Assembly: GCA_047495785.1 (NCBI GenBank)
Contig: JBLDXI010000019.1
Coordinates: forward strand, 992,001 to 1,056,000
Direction: 5' to 3'
DNA: 64,000 nt
Source: Lepidodermella squamata
Lineage: Eukaryota > Gastrotricha
The position numbers were made by a program, and so were the translations under genes. Positions 26,095 through 36,329 of this stretch are shown one piece after another (the first letter of the stretch is position 1; the number at the start of each line of letters is the position of its first letter). Below the pieces are notes generated by a model. The model made no database searches. It saw only the letters and a list, made by a program, of their open reading frames with translations, and was not told the DNA's origin.

Positions 26095-27286
26095 ATGGAT
26101 TCTATTCGAAACCTCACTGCTCTTCTTAGCAACACTGCTTCATCAGACAACATCTATATGACTCAAGAGCTATTTTCAAAGTTAGCATCAATTCATGTCG
26201 CTTTGGAACTCTTCCGCTTGGATGCCGAGATTCAAAAATCAAATCCCGAGTTTTCTCTAGTACGAGGTAACAATGAAAGAACTTGAACAAGTCGGCTATT
26301 TCATTTCGACCCTGAACTTTAGAGGTTGAGCCGACAATTCATGAAATTACATCTGCGCTGCACGAATATCGAAGCTATTTTGAGGCAGGAAACGTATCAA
26401 AACTGCAGGAAAATGAAGTCCGGCGTCTTCATCAGTGGGGAATCAACAAGTTGCAATGCTTCATCGACGTAGGTTCCCTCATTATTTTTCACTATGCGCA
26501 TTGAATTTTCCTCTGCCTGCAGAAACTAAATCCATATGCCACTAAAGCGCAAAAAGATGTCGATGATTATTCGGATAAAATCGGAACTACGGATCGATTC
26601 ACTGGATATCGAAACATGCTTAATAGGGGTTCAAGAGACGCTTTCCGTCTTGGTTTGCTTCAATCGATTTACACAAGTAGAGCAATTCCTAGCTTTTTCT
26701 GCAGGGTTAACATCATCATTTCGGGATCACGATGCTGCAAACGGTTACAACAATTCAGTAAGCTCCGTCCTGAATACTCAGCGCCTCGACAAGAACTTCA
26801 ATGAGCGAGCAGCAGAAGGCTGTGTAAGCGATACGATTCTCAACAGTAAGCCTCGCTTTGTCGCGTTACTCTTATTTTATGATGATTTTCCGGAAGAATG
26901 CGCCCAGCGATCCGTTCTACCCGGAAATCTAGAGCAGATGGAGAAGCAACCGAAAAATATGATTAAACTAGATGTCACTAAGGAAGGCAGAACTCCGGCG
27001 GAAGAGGTGAGTTATTTCAAGAGTATGAATTTAATTCAAATGTTACATGCAGGCGGGTATCAACATTGTTTTCCCTGGAACCACGGAATATCACGATCGC
27101 TATATCCAACCCATCCAGACCAAGGATCCGAGCCCATTCACAATTAATCCGCTGCAAGATTTTGAGGCTCAATACGGCCGGCGCGTCGCTGTGGATCCAT
27201 GGGCGATCCCCGAAAGTGAATATGAGTTCCGTTACAAATATCCGGCACCAGACTGCGACGCAAGACTCCCTTGGTTGAAAAAATAG
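26095..27286 (+). CDS. Unrecognised multi-exon protein, about 290 aa
   Basis: Proposed exons: 26095-26266, 26323-26468, 26523-26628, 26705-26823, 26908-27006, 27053-27286. All phases agree and the product is 291 residues. Starts MDSIRNLTALLSNTASSDN. The first half looks helical; the C-terminal part is rich in Pro, Tyr and aromatics (VDPWAIPESEYEFRYKYP, ending LPWLKK). No known domain was recognised. The weak points are a GTTCAAG donor after 26628 and the region 26824-26937, which is also open without splicing; a two-gene reading with a second ATG at 26938 is possible. The tail style recalls small ciliary microtubule-associated proteins, but that is only an impression. Confidence 0.55.
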
Positions 27287-28817
27287 TTGCAGATAGTTAG
27301 CACTTATCAAATTACGGATTCGAAAGTTAACAACAATTCAATATCATTTATTTTCCTTACGCGAGATATATAGAGATATACAACTATTGACTTTATTTTT
27401 GCTACCTAACCATTATATGAAATGTTTTACGACTGAAACTTCTCTTTTGTGTTCAGTTTTGCTGGCAAATAAACTAAGAATCCGAGGTTCGCCGCAAGTT
27501 CGAACCTTTGGGGTCAAATTACTGACTTTTCTTCCATTTGCGTTATCACTGATTGTTTGATTTACAACTATCTCCCACTAGCATTCGTTCTTTAGCTAAT
27601 GCCCAGTCTAGCTTTCTAGCTAACTAATGTCCAGTTTAGCTAATGAGTTGAAGCTCCTTCGCCACGCAAATCCGATTCCTGTTTGTTCGCCATGTGGCCG
27701 AGTTAGCTTTGATAACCAAAACGTTCACTACGTGATGTCAGATTCCGCTAAAATTAGAGCAGCTGCTGAGGCCAGCAAGACATGGCCTGCCCTAGCTCAC
27801 GTTTTACTCGCGACTCCAGCGTGATCGAGCGGCCCATATTTCATAGAATACCATGCGGCTATGATAAAAATCTAATACTATTAATAAATGTCGCAGCTGT
27901 AATAAAAAATGTTGCTTGCTGCAATTTATAGAAATTCACACTAAATACACAAATTATTTTTAACCTGGACGAATGAATGTCTCGTCGTTTTTTTTGTTTT
28001 TGGCGCCTGATTCGTTTTAGCGTTGAGACAGAGTTCAGATGTTCGATGTTTTGATAGTTGCGTTATGTGTTTTGCAATATTTTGCAATATTCCGATTGGC
28101 TGAGAGCCGAGTTACGACCGCATTACAGGTCACTGATTTCTGATTTCGCAAACTCCCAAGATTTATCAATGTCGATGACTTCGATTTAGTCTTTAGTCCC
28201 TTGTCCACAGGGTGGCAGAAAGTGTTTAAAACCTCGAGGTTTATCCTAGATCGAGAAAAAATTCGTCCAGGTTTTATGTAATGTTTGGGGTTCATATGAG
28301 TGTTGGTGGTGTTTCTTTCTGCCACCCTTCTTTTCCCTTTAGTTAAGTGGGAATTGGGAATTAGTATGAATGATTTCGATCGATCGGGTCTATGATTCAG
28401 GTATAGTCAAATCTAATGCTCCTATATTTCGTAGTTTTCTATAAGAGAAGCCCTGCCTTGGTGCCAGGTTTATTTTTTGGCCCTCGTCCACTATTGGTAC
28501 GGGGTACGGGTTAACATGTTGGTATTATTGGCCATAGCTAAGGTTAGGGTTAGATTTGGGGTTTCCTCAAAGTTGACTCGTATCAGTAGTGCGAAATCAC
28601 CATTTTTGTGTTGTGTTGTGTTAATTAACTGGGCATTTGCCAGTTTTATTTTTCGAAATATTTCCAGCAGGCTAGAATATCATTCAACCATGAATGAGCG
28701 AAGTTCGTCATCAGTTGTTGTATCAATCATGAATTTTGTAGAGCTGACTTTTGGCTAAAATGTTACCGAACAACGAATAACTATAATCTGAATTTGAATT
28801 TTAGCTGACTCGAAAAT
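27287..28817. other. Intergenic region of about 1.5 kb with inverted repeats
   Basis: It contains two pairs of short perfect inverted repeats: 27962-27974 with 28261-28273, and 28210-28222 with 28315-28327. A small doubled TTGCAATATT motif lies near 28072-28091. A 65-codon open frame at 27627-27824 is not supported by any feature. An acceptor-like TTTTAG precedes THOC3 (about 28804). Confidence 0.5.
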
Positions 28818-29874
28818 ATGAAGTTTTCTACCGTTGCCCAATTTACCGACTACTTCAAGAAAAACGGGAAAATCAAGTCCTTTGCCGGTCAAAGTGCAAA
28901 AGTACACTGTGTTGCCTGGAGCTGCACTGGAAACAAACTCGCATCCGGTTCTTATGATAAAAGCGTATGCATATATGGATTTAACGGACACCATTTGGTT
29001 TGCTGCTAAGGCTAGCGCATTGCATTAATATTAACGTTATTTCCGTTTTCCAGAAAGACGAGGTTCGCTTTTCAGGTCATTCAGAATCAGTGGATCAAGT
29101 TTGCTGGGATCCAACTAATGCTGAATTCTTGGCGTCAACTAGCCCCGATAAATCAGTTCGATTTTGGGACACTCGGTCATCAAGAGTTGCAGGAGTTGTA
29201 TCAACAAACGGAGAAAACATTAATCTATCGTGGTCACCCGATGGTACCACCGTTGCAATTGGAAATAAAGAGGATTGCATCAATTTAATCGATGTGAGAA
29301 AAATGTCATGCTACGCCCAACATCAGTGTAAATTTGAAGTGAACGAAATGACATGGTCGCCCAACGGCCAGATGTTCTACCTGGCAACAGGATTGGGCCA
29401 AGTTCATATCCTATCTTACCCTGATCTGAAGACAATATACCAGCTACCAGCTCATACGGCTAATTGTGTTTGCATTCGGTTTGATCCCACCGGCCAATGG
29501 TTTGCCGTTGGCGCGGCCGACTCGCTCACCAGTATATGGCGATCACGCGATCTCATTTGTACTCAGGTGATCAGCCGATTGGATTGGCCGATCAGGTCTC
29601 TTTCATTCAGTTACGATGGAAACTTGCTCGCCTCGGCCTCGGAAGATACTTTTATCGATATTGCAAACGTTGAAACTGGTTAGTACTTAAACATTACATA
29701 TTTCAGATAATTATCAAGTGCTATTTCTATCTAGGTGAATCGGTTGGGTCGGTGAATTGCGAATCAGCTAGCTTTTCCATTGCATTTCACCCTCGTTCTT
29801 ACGTTCTCGCGTTTACTTGCGATGATTCAAAGGAACCCGGTAGCGTTAAGCTTTGCGGAGTACCATCAGACTGA
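28818..29874 (+). CDS. THOC3: THOC3 (TEX1), WD40 subunit of THO/TREX
   Basis: Exons 28818-28997, 29054-29678 and 29735-29874 give 314 residues. THOC3 is the WD40 subunit of the THO complex, which couples transcription to nuclear mRNA export. Diagnostic blocks are FSGHSESVDQVCWDPTNAEF, GENINLSWSPDGTTVAIGN, CKFEVNEMTWS and RLDWPIRSLSFSYDGNLLAS. Length and repeat number agree with the animal protein. It is the first of three tightly spaced plus-strand genes. A poly(A) signal AATAAA (29931) precedes the next gene's start by about 55 bp. Confidence 0.95.
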
Positions 29875-29987
29875 TTGAAGTTGAAATGTGCTCATATCTA
29901 AAATTTTCTGTATAAATCGATGTAAATTTGAATAAAAAATTTGGTTACTACAAATTTTGCATTTATAGGCTTTTTTTACGTTCAAGA

Positions 29988-30521
29988 ATGGCTGAAAATA
30001 CGCCGGTACCCGGTAGCAAGCTGAATAAAGCAAAGCCGATGAGTGAAGAATTGAAGCAGCGCCTTCGAATGACGGGCAGATGGAGGTCTTTGCCTAAGAG
30101 TGAAGAGTCAAAACCATCAAATGTCCCTCAAACGCCCGCCCCCTCAACGAAGCGCCAGTTGAGTGTAGATTTAAGCGAAACCCCTTCCTCTTCTGGGTCT
30201 TTACCGAAAAAAGTTTTAGCTGAGCCTAGACCTGAATCTCCGCAAGACGATAATTCCTTTGCCGCTGTAAAAAGGCGGGTCGAACAACTGAGGGAAACAG
30301 TTCGACGCCTTAAGCTCGCCAAGGCTATGGGAAATAGAGCAAATATTGAAGAAATTCAAGAAGATATTGATTTGTGGAGAACTGGTTTACAGAATGCCGT
30401 GACCCATCTTCACCAGCTAGTTACTAAAGAGCAACATATGACTCTTTCTGAAGTTGTGACAAAACTAGGCATTGATCCCGCCGCCGCTCATTTTGACACT
30501 GACAATGATTCTTTCTACTAA
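29988..30521 (+). CDS. SFR1: SFR1 / MEI5 homolog, SWI5-dependent recombination repair protein
   Basis: Single exon, 177 residues. SFR1 pairs with SWI5 to help RAD51 in homologous recombination. The C-terminal half matches the family: a coiled coil RVEQLRETVRRLKLAKAM, then IDLWRTGLQ, MTLSEVVTKLGID and an acidic tail. The N-terminal half is Ser/Pro-rich and disordered, also usual. ATG 29988 is preferred; an upstream in-frame Met at 29928 overlaps the poly(A) signal of THOC3. A TTTATAG acceptor-like site ends at 29968. The gap to THOC3 is 113 bp and to HELZ 96 bp. Confidence 0.82.
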   Translation: MAENTPVPGSKLNKAKPMSEELKQRLRMTGRWRSLPKSEESKPSNVPQTPAPSTKRQLSVDLSETPSSSGSLPKKVLAEPRPESPQDDNSFAAVKRRVEQLRETVRRLKLAKAMGNRANIEEIQEDIDLWRTGLQNAVTHLHQLVTKEQHMTLSEVVTKLGIDPAAAHFDTDNDSFY

Positions 30522-30617
30522 TTTTCTTATAAATCGAACAGCTTGTCTTGTGATCTGATTTTGATAACAAAGCTTATTTCCTTCGTTTTTATGGTATTGA
30601 TAGATTTTTTGAAAGAA

Positions 30618-33600
30618 ATGAGTGAAGCTTTCAGGGATTCCTATTCCGGTGGTAGGAGTCCATCTTATCATCGAGGTCGTGGTCGAGGTGGTTACAATCA
30701 AAATCGAAGCAATTTCCAGCAGCAGCCTCAATATTCAGCACAACCTGCTCCTCCGCCACCGCAGAATTACTACGCTTCAGCATATCCTGAGTCATACTCG
30801 TACGCTGGAAATGGTCCTCAAAGATACGATCAGAACTACGTCCCTGGATATCAAAATCCCGGTCGTCATTACAGTCCGAACCATCAGCCCAACAGAGTAA
30901 ATTGAATCAGGGTTGCGCATTTTTTTAATTTGAATTAATTTCAAGGGAGGACAGCGAACATTCGATCGAAATTACGCTCAAAATCAGCCGCCGCAAGAAC
31001 CTGTCAGGCGTCAGTTCAACTATCAATCTCCTCCTGCAACTGGAAACGGGAGTTATTTGCCACAAAAAGACGCCGATTTTCGTCGAGAGGAGCGTTATCC
31101 GACCCCGGAGACTCCAAGGGAGGAGCTGAGGCCGTTGCGGGTTAATGCTCTGGCGGTTGTTGAAGCTCCGCGAGTTGCGGTGAAAGTTCCTGCAGCCGCC
31201 CCACCTGCCTTATCGACATCTCGTCAAAACGGCGACAGCAGTGATGCCAGCGACGAAGGTTTCGACGATCGCGCCTACATTCAATCGATTATCGATGCGT
31301 ACCATTCGACCGAGGAATGCGGTCAGATTTTAGTTCAAAGCTCCTTGCCTTATGCTAGCATTAAAGTTGTATCTGGCGAGGGCTTGGAAGAGAGCTTGAA
31401 CGCTCATAGCGGATCTTATCCTTGCTCATTCACGTGGAAATTTCAGATATATTTGACGGCTAATGCATCCTTGAAATATATCTCGTTCCTGTGCCTTGAA
31501 AATTCGTCGCGAAAGGCGTTCAAAATGCTGGACAAATCCGGCAACCCTCTCGAAGGTAGCATCGTTTCCCCTGGCACTTGTTTCAAGAAGCGAGAGGGTA
31601 TCTACGAAGTTCAAATCAAATTCCAGTGCAAACGCAATGGGATTTTCAAACAATGGGTTTGCTTCGACATAACCGGCCAAGCGCCGTATCTTGTTCGTCA
31701 ACTCCACGTTTTCGTTGGCGACGAGAGTGATTTGGCTTATCAGGTTGAAAAGTTCCGATTTGATGCCACCGTCGCCGAGCTAGATTGGAATAACTCCACG
31801 GTCGATATCGTGCAAAGCGATTGGCCAGCTCTCGATCGCGAACCAGCAGCCAGACAGGTATCATTCAAATTTTCCGCTCATATTTTGATGTTAATTGATC
31901 AATTTTAGCTTCTGGCTAGATGGAAACCTCTTGGAGCCGCTCTTGACAATGATTCGCTAGCTCTTCGAACCAAGGATTTCGGTCCTGATAATTACAAAAA
32001 GGTGATGCATGGCTTGATTAGGCTCGAAGAAGCCGCTGTTACCGGGGCTATCGGGCGAGTTTTTATTGACGCGCCGGTTATGAAAGTTCAATTATCACCT
32101 GATGGCTTCGGATTGGAAGGGTTCATCACCCTTGGCCAGGCTTTGGATCCTCGCACTAAAATTGGCCAAATGACGCTGAAAAACGCCAATCGAATGCTGC
32201 TTGCTTTCAAAGATTTCGCTGCTCATGGCGAAAATGACGAAAACAACCCGGAATTTATGCGTCGAGTTTACGAGGCCGATATTGTTCAACGATTCAGCAA
32301 AACGAAACCGAGTGAACCGGGAGCGGCCCCGGCGGAAAATGAGTTGTTCAACACTGCTCTCAAGCTGCATTTATCTCAACGCTGCATTGATGAGCAGGGT
32401 TTAGTTCCGGGTAAACAGGTGATTTTACACCAAGCCCGTTTTCAAATGAGCCGCTTGCCCTTCCCGGAATGGCACGACGCGGTTGAAAAAGTGTTTTGCT
32501 GGAATATTTTGTTTCCGATATCGGAAAGGGACACAGTGCCACAACTCGACATTCTTCGAGTTCATTTCGACCCGCAAACTGTCGATCCTGGTCTCATGAA
32601 GAATGCTGGCCAAATCGCCGTCGTCAAGTCGGTTCTAGCCAGCCCGGAAGGTGGGGAATCTTCCACCCCGGCCTTGCCGCCTATCATCATTCAAGGCGCT
32701 TTTGGTACCGGAAAAACGTACACATTGGCTCAATGTTTGAAATGCCTTTTGGCAAATGTTGCGAAGCAGCCGAATATTCGGATGATTTTATGCACAATGT
32801 CAAACAGTGCCGCGGATTTGTACATCACGAACTACCTTAACCCTTTCATGGTTAAGCTCCATCAACAAGGCAAACCACTGCCTCGTATTCTCAGGATTTA
32901 CAAATCCGGCAAAGACCCTGCGGCGATCCCCGAGGAGGTCAGGAGGTACGTTAGGGTGCAGCCTTCCACCATTCGACCTGGTCACTATGACTTCGCCCCG
33001 GCTTCTGCTTCGGATGTCAACTCGGCTCATTTGATTATTTCGAATATTGTCGGAATCATGGACATTGAGCGTCTTTGCCTTCCGAAATCGACCTTTTCCC
33101 ACATTTTCCTCGACGAGGCATCTCAATCGTTCGAAGCTGATGCGGTAAAAGCGCTGTGCCTCGCTGGGCCCCAGACTCGCGTTGTTATGGCCGGTGATCC
33201 GCGGCAAATGGCTGGCGGTACGATCCAATGCCGGCTTTTGATGCGCTACGGTTTCAACCGCGCCTTGATTGAAAGACTTGCGAGGGATTACGGGGCCAAT
33301 GGCGATATTTTCGTCACTAAAGGCTACGGTCACGTGCTTCAGACCAATTACCGATGCCACCCGCAAATCATGGACTTCATCCAGGCTAATTTCTACCCGG
33401 ACTTGCCGACAATGAAGAACGAGTACAACTGCGCCTTTACTGATTATTTTCCTTTCCGGTTCTACAACACTGATTCAAACAAAGGTTTCGAACAGGTATG
33501 CAGTTTTTCTAGGAAAAATATTAATTTCATACAATTTCTTCCAGTTTCATCAACCATCATCGTCCTACTATAACTATGTTGAAGCTGTGGAGGTTGAAAA

Positions 33601-34953
33601 TCGAGTCATTGAGATGATTGTTAATTGGCCGACTGAATTTTGCGAACTGGACGCTCATGGTCGGCCAAAATCTGCGCAATCGGACATAGCTGTCATCTCC
33701 GCCAGCGATGCGCAAGTCATGTACATTCAATCTCGTCTGCGCGAGTCGAAGCAAACCGAAAACGTTGCTGTGGCTAACATCAGTTGGCTTCAAGGTCTGG
33801 AATATCGTGCAATCTTCATTTCAACCGTCCGAACCCTCCGAATCTCATCTGACGAGGAAGTGGCAAATTTCGATCTTAATTTCCTGTCAGATAAGCGCCT
33901 CCTTAATACTGCTATCACACGAGCTAAATCAGCCGTGGTAATCATTGGTATGTATAATGATTTTGTATTAATTAAGGAGTATTTTGTATTTTTGCTGTGA
34001 TTTTTCTAGGAAGTGAAACAACTCTCACCACTGTTGGAAGTTGTCGTGACGTGTGGAGAGCTTTGATCGACGCCTGTAAGGCAAACAATACATTCTTCGT
34101 TGCCAAGCCGATGGCTCGCGATGGTATGCCGACGCAGGATAACCGGGACGCTGCTAAGAAATTGCTGAGTGAACGTTTCGACAAGGTTTCGGTCGTTCCT
34201 GATTACGCCGAACAACGAGTTATGACTCATAACCGCGAGAATACCTCAGCTGCTGGATCTGGCAAAGCTGCTATGCCCGCTGAGATTATTCCGGAGCAAG
34301 AAACGGCCGAATTCAGGCGTCGATTCCCGAAGTTTGCCGAAATCAGCGAAGGTTTTTTTAGCCAGCCGTCATCAGGCGGAATTCCTTGGTCTGCAACCGA
34401 TTCGCGAATGACTTGGCTGCGCATTATCAGCTCAACTGAGTTCTTCAACAGTACTCGCCACCCGTCAGATTTGATGAATCGAGATGAAGCTAAAGTTGTC
34501 GCGGAAATCGTTCAAAAATTGCTGCCGAAGACGACTCGCGGTGAAATTTTAGTCGTAGCCGCCACGGCAGGACAGGCGTCTGTTATCAAGAAAAACCTGA
34601 GCGCAGTTCCTCGCGATCGCCTGACAATTGTCGACGTGAATTACCCCGTGCCGCGTAATATCCAAATCGCTCACGTGGTTATGTCTTTTGTGAAAAGCTC
34701 GGTGAAAAGCGAGCGCGCTTTGCAGCAAGAAAGGTCCGGTGATAGAATTGCGCGTTCCAAGACTTGTCTCAATAAGGAACTGACTGAAGTGGACTCCAAG
34801 ATTGCCAATATCTTGGAACTTGCAGCATCTGGGTGCGTTTGTTTCGTTGGAAATCACTTCAATGCTAGTGTTTTCCCGGCTTGGGACTGGATTTACCGAC
34901 GAATCGCCCAACAAGGCGGTACTTTCGAAAGCGTTCAAGAAATGGGAATGTAA
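30618..34953 (+). CDS. HELZ: HELZ-like superfamily 1 RNA helicase without the CCCH zinc finger
   Basis: Exons 30618-30896, 30946-31857, 31909-33495, 33545-33947 and 34010-34953 give 1,374 residues in phase. Helicase motifs: I GAFGTGKT, Ib-region CTMSNSAADLYI, II DEASQ, III VVMAGDPRQM, IV NYRCHPQI, V/VI WLQGLEYRAIFISTVRT and NTAITRAKS. Upstream blocks (FTWKFQIYL; LLARWKPLG) and the SNSAADLYI motif point to HELZ rather than MOV10 or UPF1. HELZ binds CCR4-NOT and acts on mRNA decay and translation. The N-terminus is RG/Q/Y-rich (HRGRGRGGYNQ). I see no CCCH finger where vertebrate HELZ has one, and the long C-terminal low-complexity tail is mostly absent. Confidence 0.88.
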
Positions 34954-35440
34954 CCTGGAAAAAGACAGTGTAACTTGACAATATCTTCTTGCCATAATTC
35001 TTGAAAAAGCGTTATCTACGATTTCTGTTGTATTATTTTTCACAACATTATCTTCCGAATCATCACGGTGTAAAATTGTGTTTCTCAAGCAAACGGCTTA
35101 AAATCTCCTGCAGTTGGTGCGATTTTTCTTTTTGATGAGCTTGTAGATAATTGCTCAATTTTCTTGGTGCCGGTATAAATGTGCCATATATTCGATGTCG
35201 TCATTCAGGTGAAAAATATATTGAAAATAAAATACTCGCGTTCATCTAGTTGTTTTATGCGAATTACGAGCGATCCTGGAATCAAGGAGGTAGTATGGAT
35301 CTATTTGAACTACCAATAACCATCATTCAAGGCCTAAATAATAACTATTTTGCGATTTCGACTTTTCAGGAACCCACTGGAGTGAGAAATTATTGCCAGG
35401 TTTCCTAGACTGCTCGTATCGGAAAAATACTGAATTGGTA
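34954..35440. other. Intergenic region 3' of HELZ
   Basis: AT-rich with an AATAAA-type signal near 35227. No gene was recognised. The SINE tail begins at 35441. Confidence 0.45.
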
Positions 35441-35763
35441 TAATAATAATAATAATAATAATAATTTCTTTTTCAAAGCGAACTTTGAGGGCTAGAAGGG
35501 CATGCCACTTACTCTAACCCTAGGTCTTATCGTAAGAGATTGAGATGAACATTTCCGTATGACGGATTTCGACTGGTGCAGTCTAGCTGACACTCCCAGC
35601 CTCCCAATTTTCTATTTTGTAACGCGATGGATTGGTAAAACCACCGCGGGGCCGAGGGGGGACTCGATCCTGGTTCCGTCACTAGGACTTGAACCCAGTC
35701 CCGAGCGATATCCCCTCAGATACACAGTAGCTCAACGACCCAACTGAGCCATCGTGCCTCCCT
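35441..35763 (-). mobile_element. tRNA-derived SINE
   Basis: On the minus strand the head starts at about 35762 with GGAGGCACGATGGCTCAGTTGG, containing an A box (about 35751-35740). A B box GGTTCAAGTCC follows at 35695-35685, at tRNA-like spacing. A second B-box-like GGATCGAGTCC lies just downstream. A tRNA-unrelated body of about 200 bp ends in a simple (ATT)n tail at 35467-35441. Head, body and short repeat tail are the standard architecture of a tRNA-SINE. No cloverleaf is intact, and no clear target-site duplication was seen. The direction is opposite to the flanking genes. Confidence 0.8.
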
Positions 35764-36329
35764 ACACGCCGGAAAACGATATCAGCTCTGCAGTGTACCT
35801 GTAACTGACCATCAGTAGCACACAGTGTATTTTATATTCATTTACAAAATACAAAATGTGGATTTTGACGCTTATGGCAGTAAAACGTGTTAAAATATGG
35901 ACTCGGTTAATAGCATTACTTGAAATCAACGCCTTTTTTGATGGTCGTACCTATATTTTCTGCGCCAGAAAAAAATGGCAGCCATATACACCTTTGGGTG
36001 TGTGTTTCTTTCGCTAGCACCCATGGCAACATTTGTTGATTTCTCATCGACATACGGCTTGTCAAAGTAAACATGAGTACAGTTGCGCAATTCACCGGGA
36101 GTAGTACTACGCCATATACACGTGCGTGTAATGGATGCTTTTTGACAAGTAAGTCTGCTATAAAATATTAAATGCGGAGGTAGAAGTGAATTGATGACAG
36201 ATGACTGGAAAAAATTCGCAATTCTATGCAGCTAGGCCTCAGCAGGCAGCATATACCAATTATAGAAGTTTTCTTGCTTAAAGGTTACAGCTATTCTGGT
36301 GAGAAAAGATTAACAAATGTGTATACCTG
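35764..36329. other. Intergenic region upstream of the 36.3-kb gene
   Basis: About 560 bp. Two GCCATATACAC motifs (near 35970 and 36110) are each followed by a GTGTG-rich partner and could form small hairpins. No gene was seen. Confidence 0.4.

Noticed and set aside
26938-27286. Separate 100-residue gene beginning at ATG 26938
   Set aside because: The frame joins in phase to the upstream exons through a GTAAGC...CCCAG intron, so one gene is the simpler reading; kept as an alternative.
27627-27824. 65-codon plus-strand frame with a CSPCG motif
   Set aside because: Short, isolated and with no recognised family; it could be a small gene but nothing beyond an open frame supports it.
28540-28555. 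Telomere-like GGTTAGGGTTAG
   Set aside because: Only about two units; not an array and not at a sequence end.
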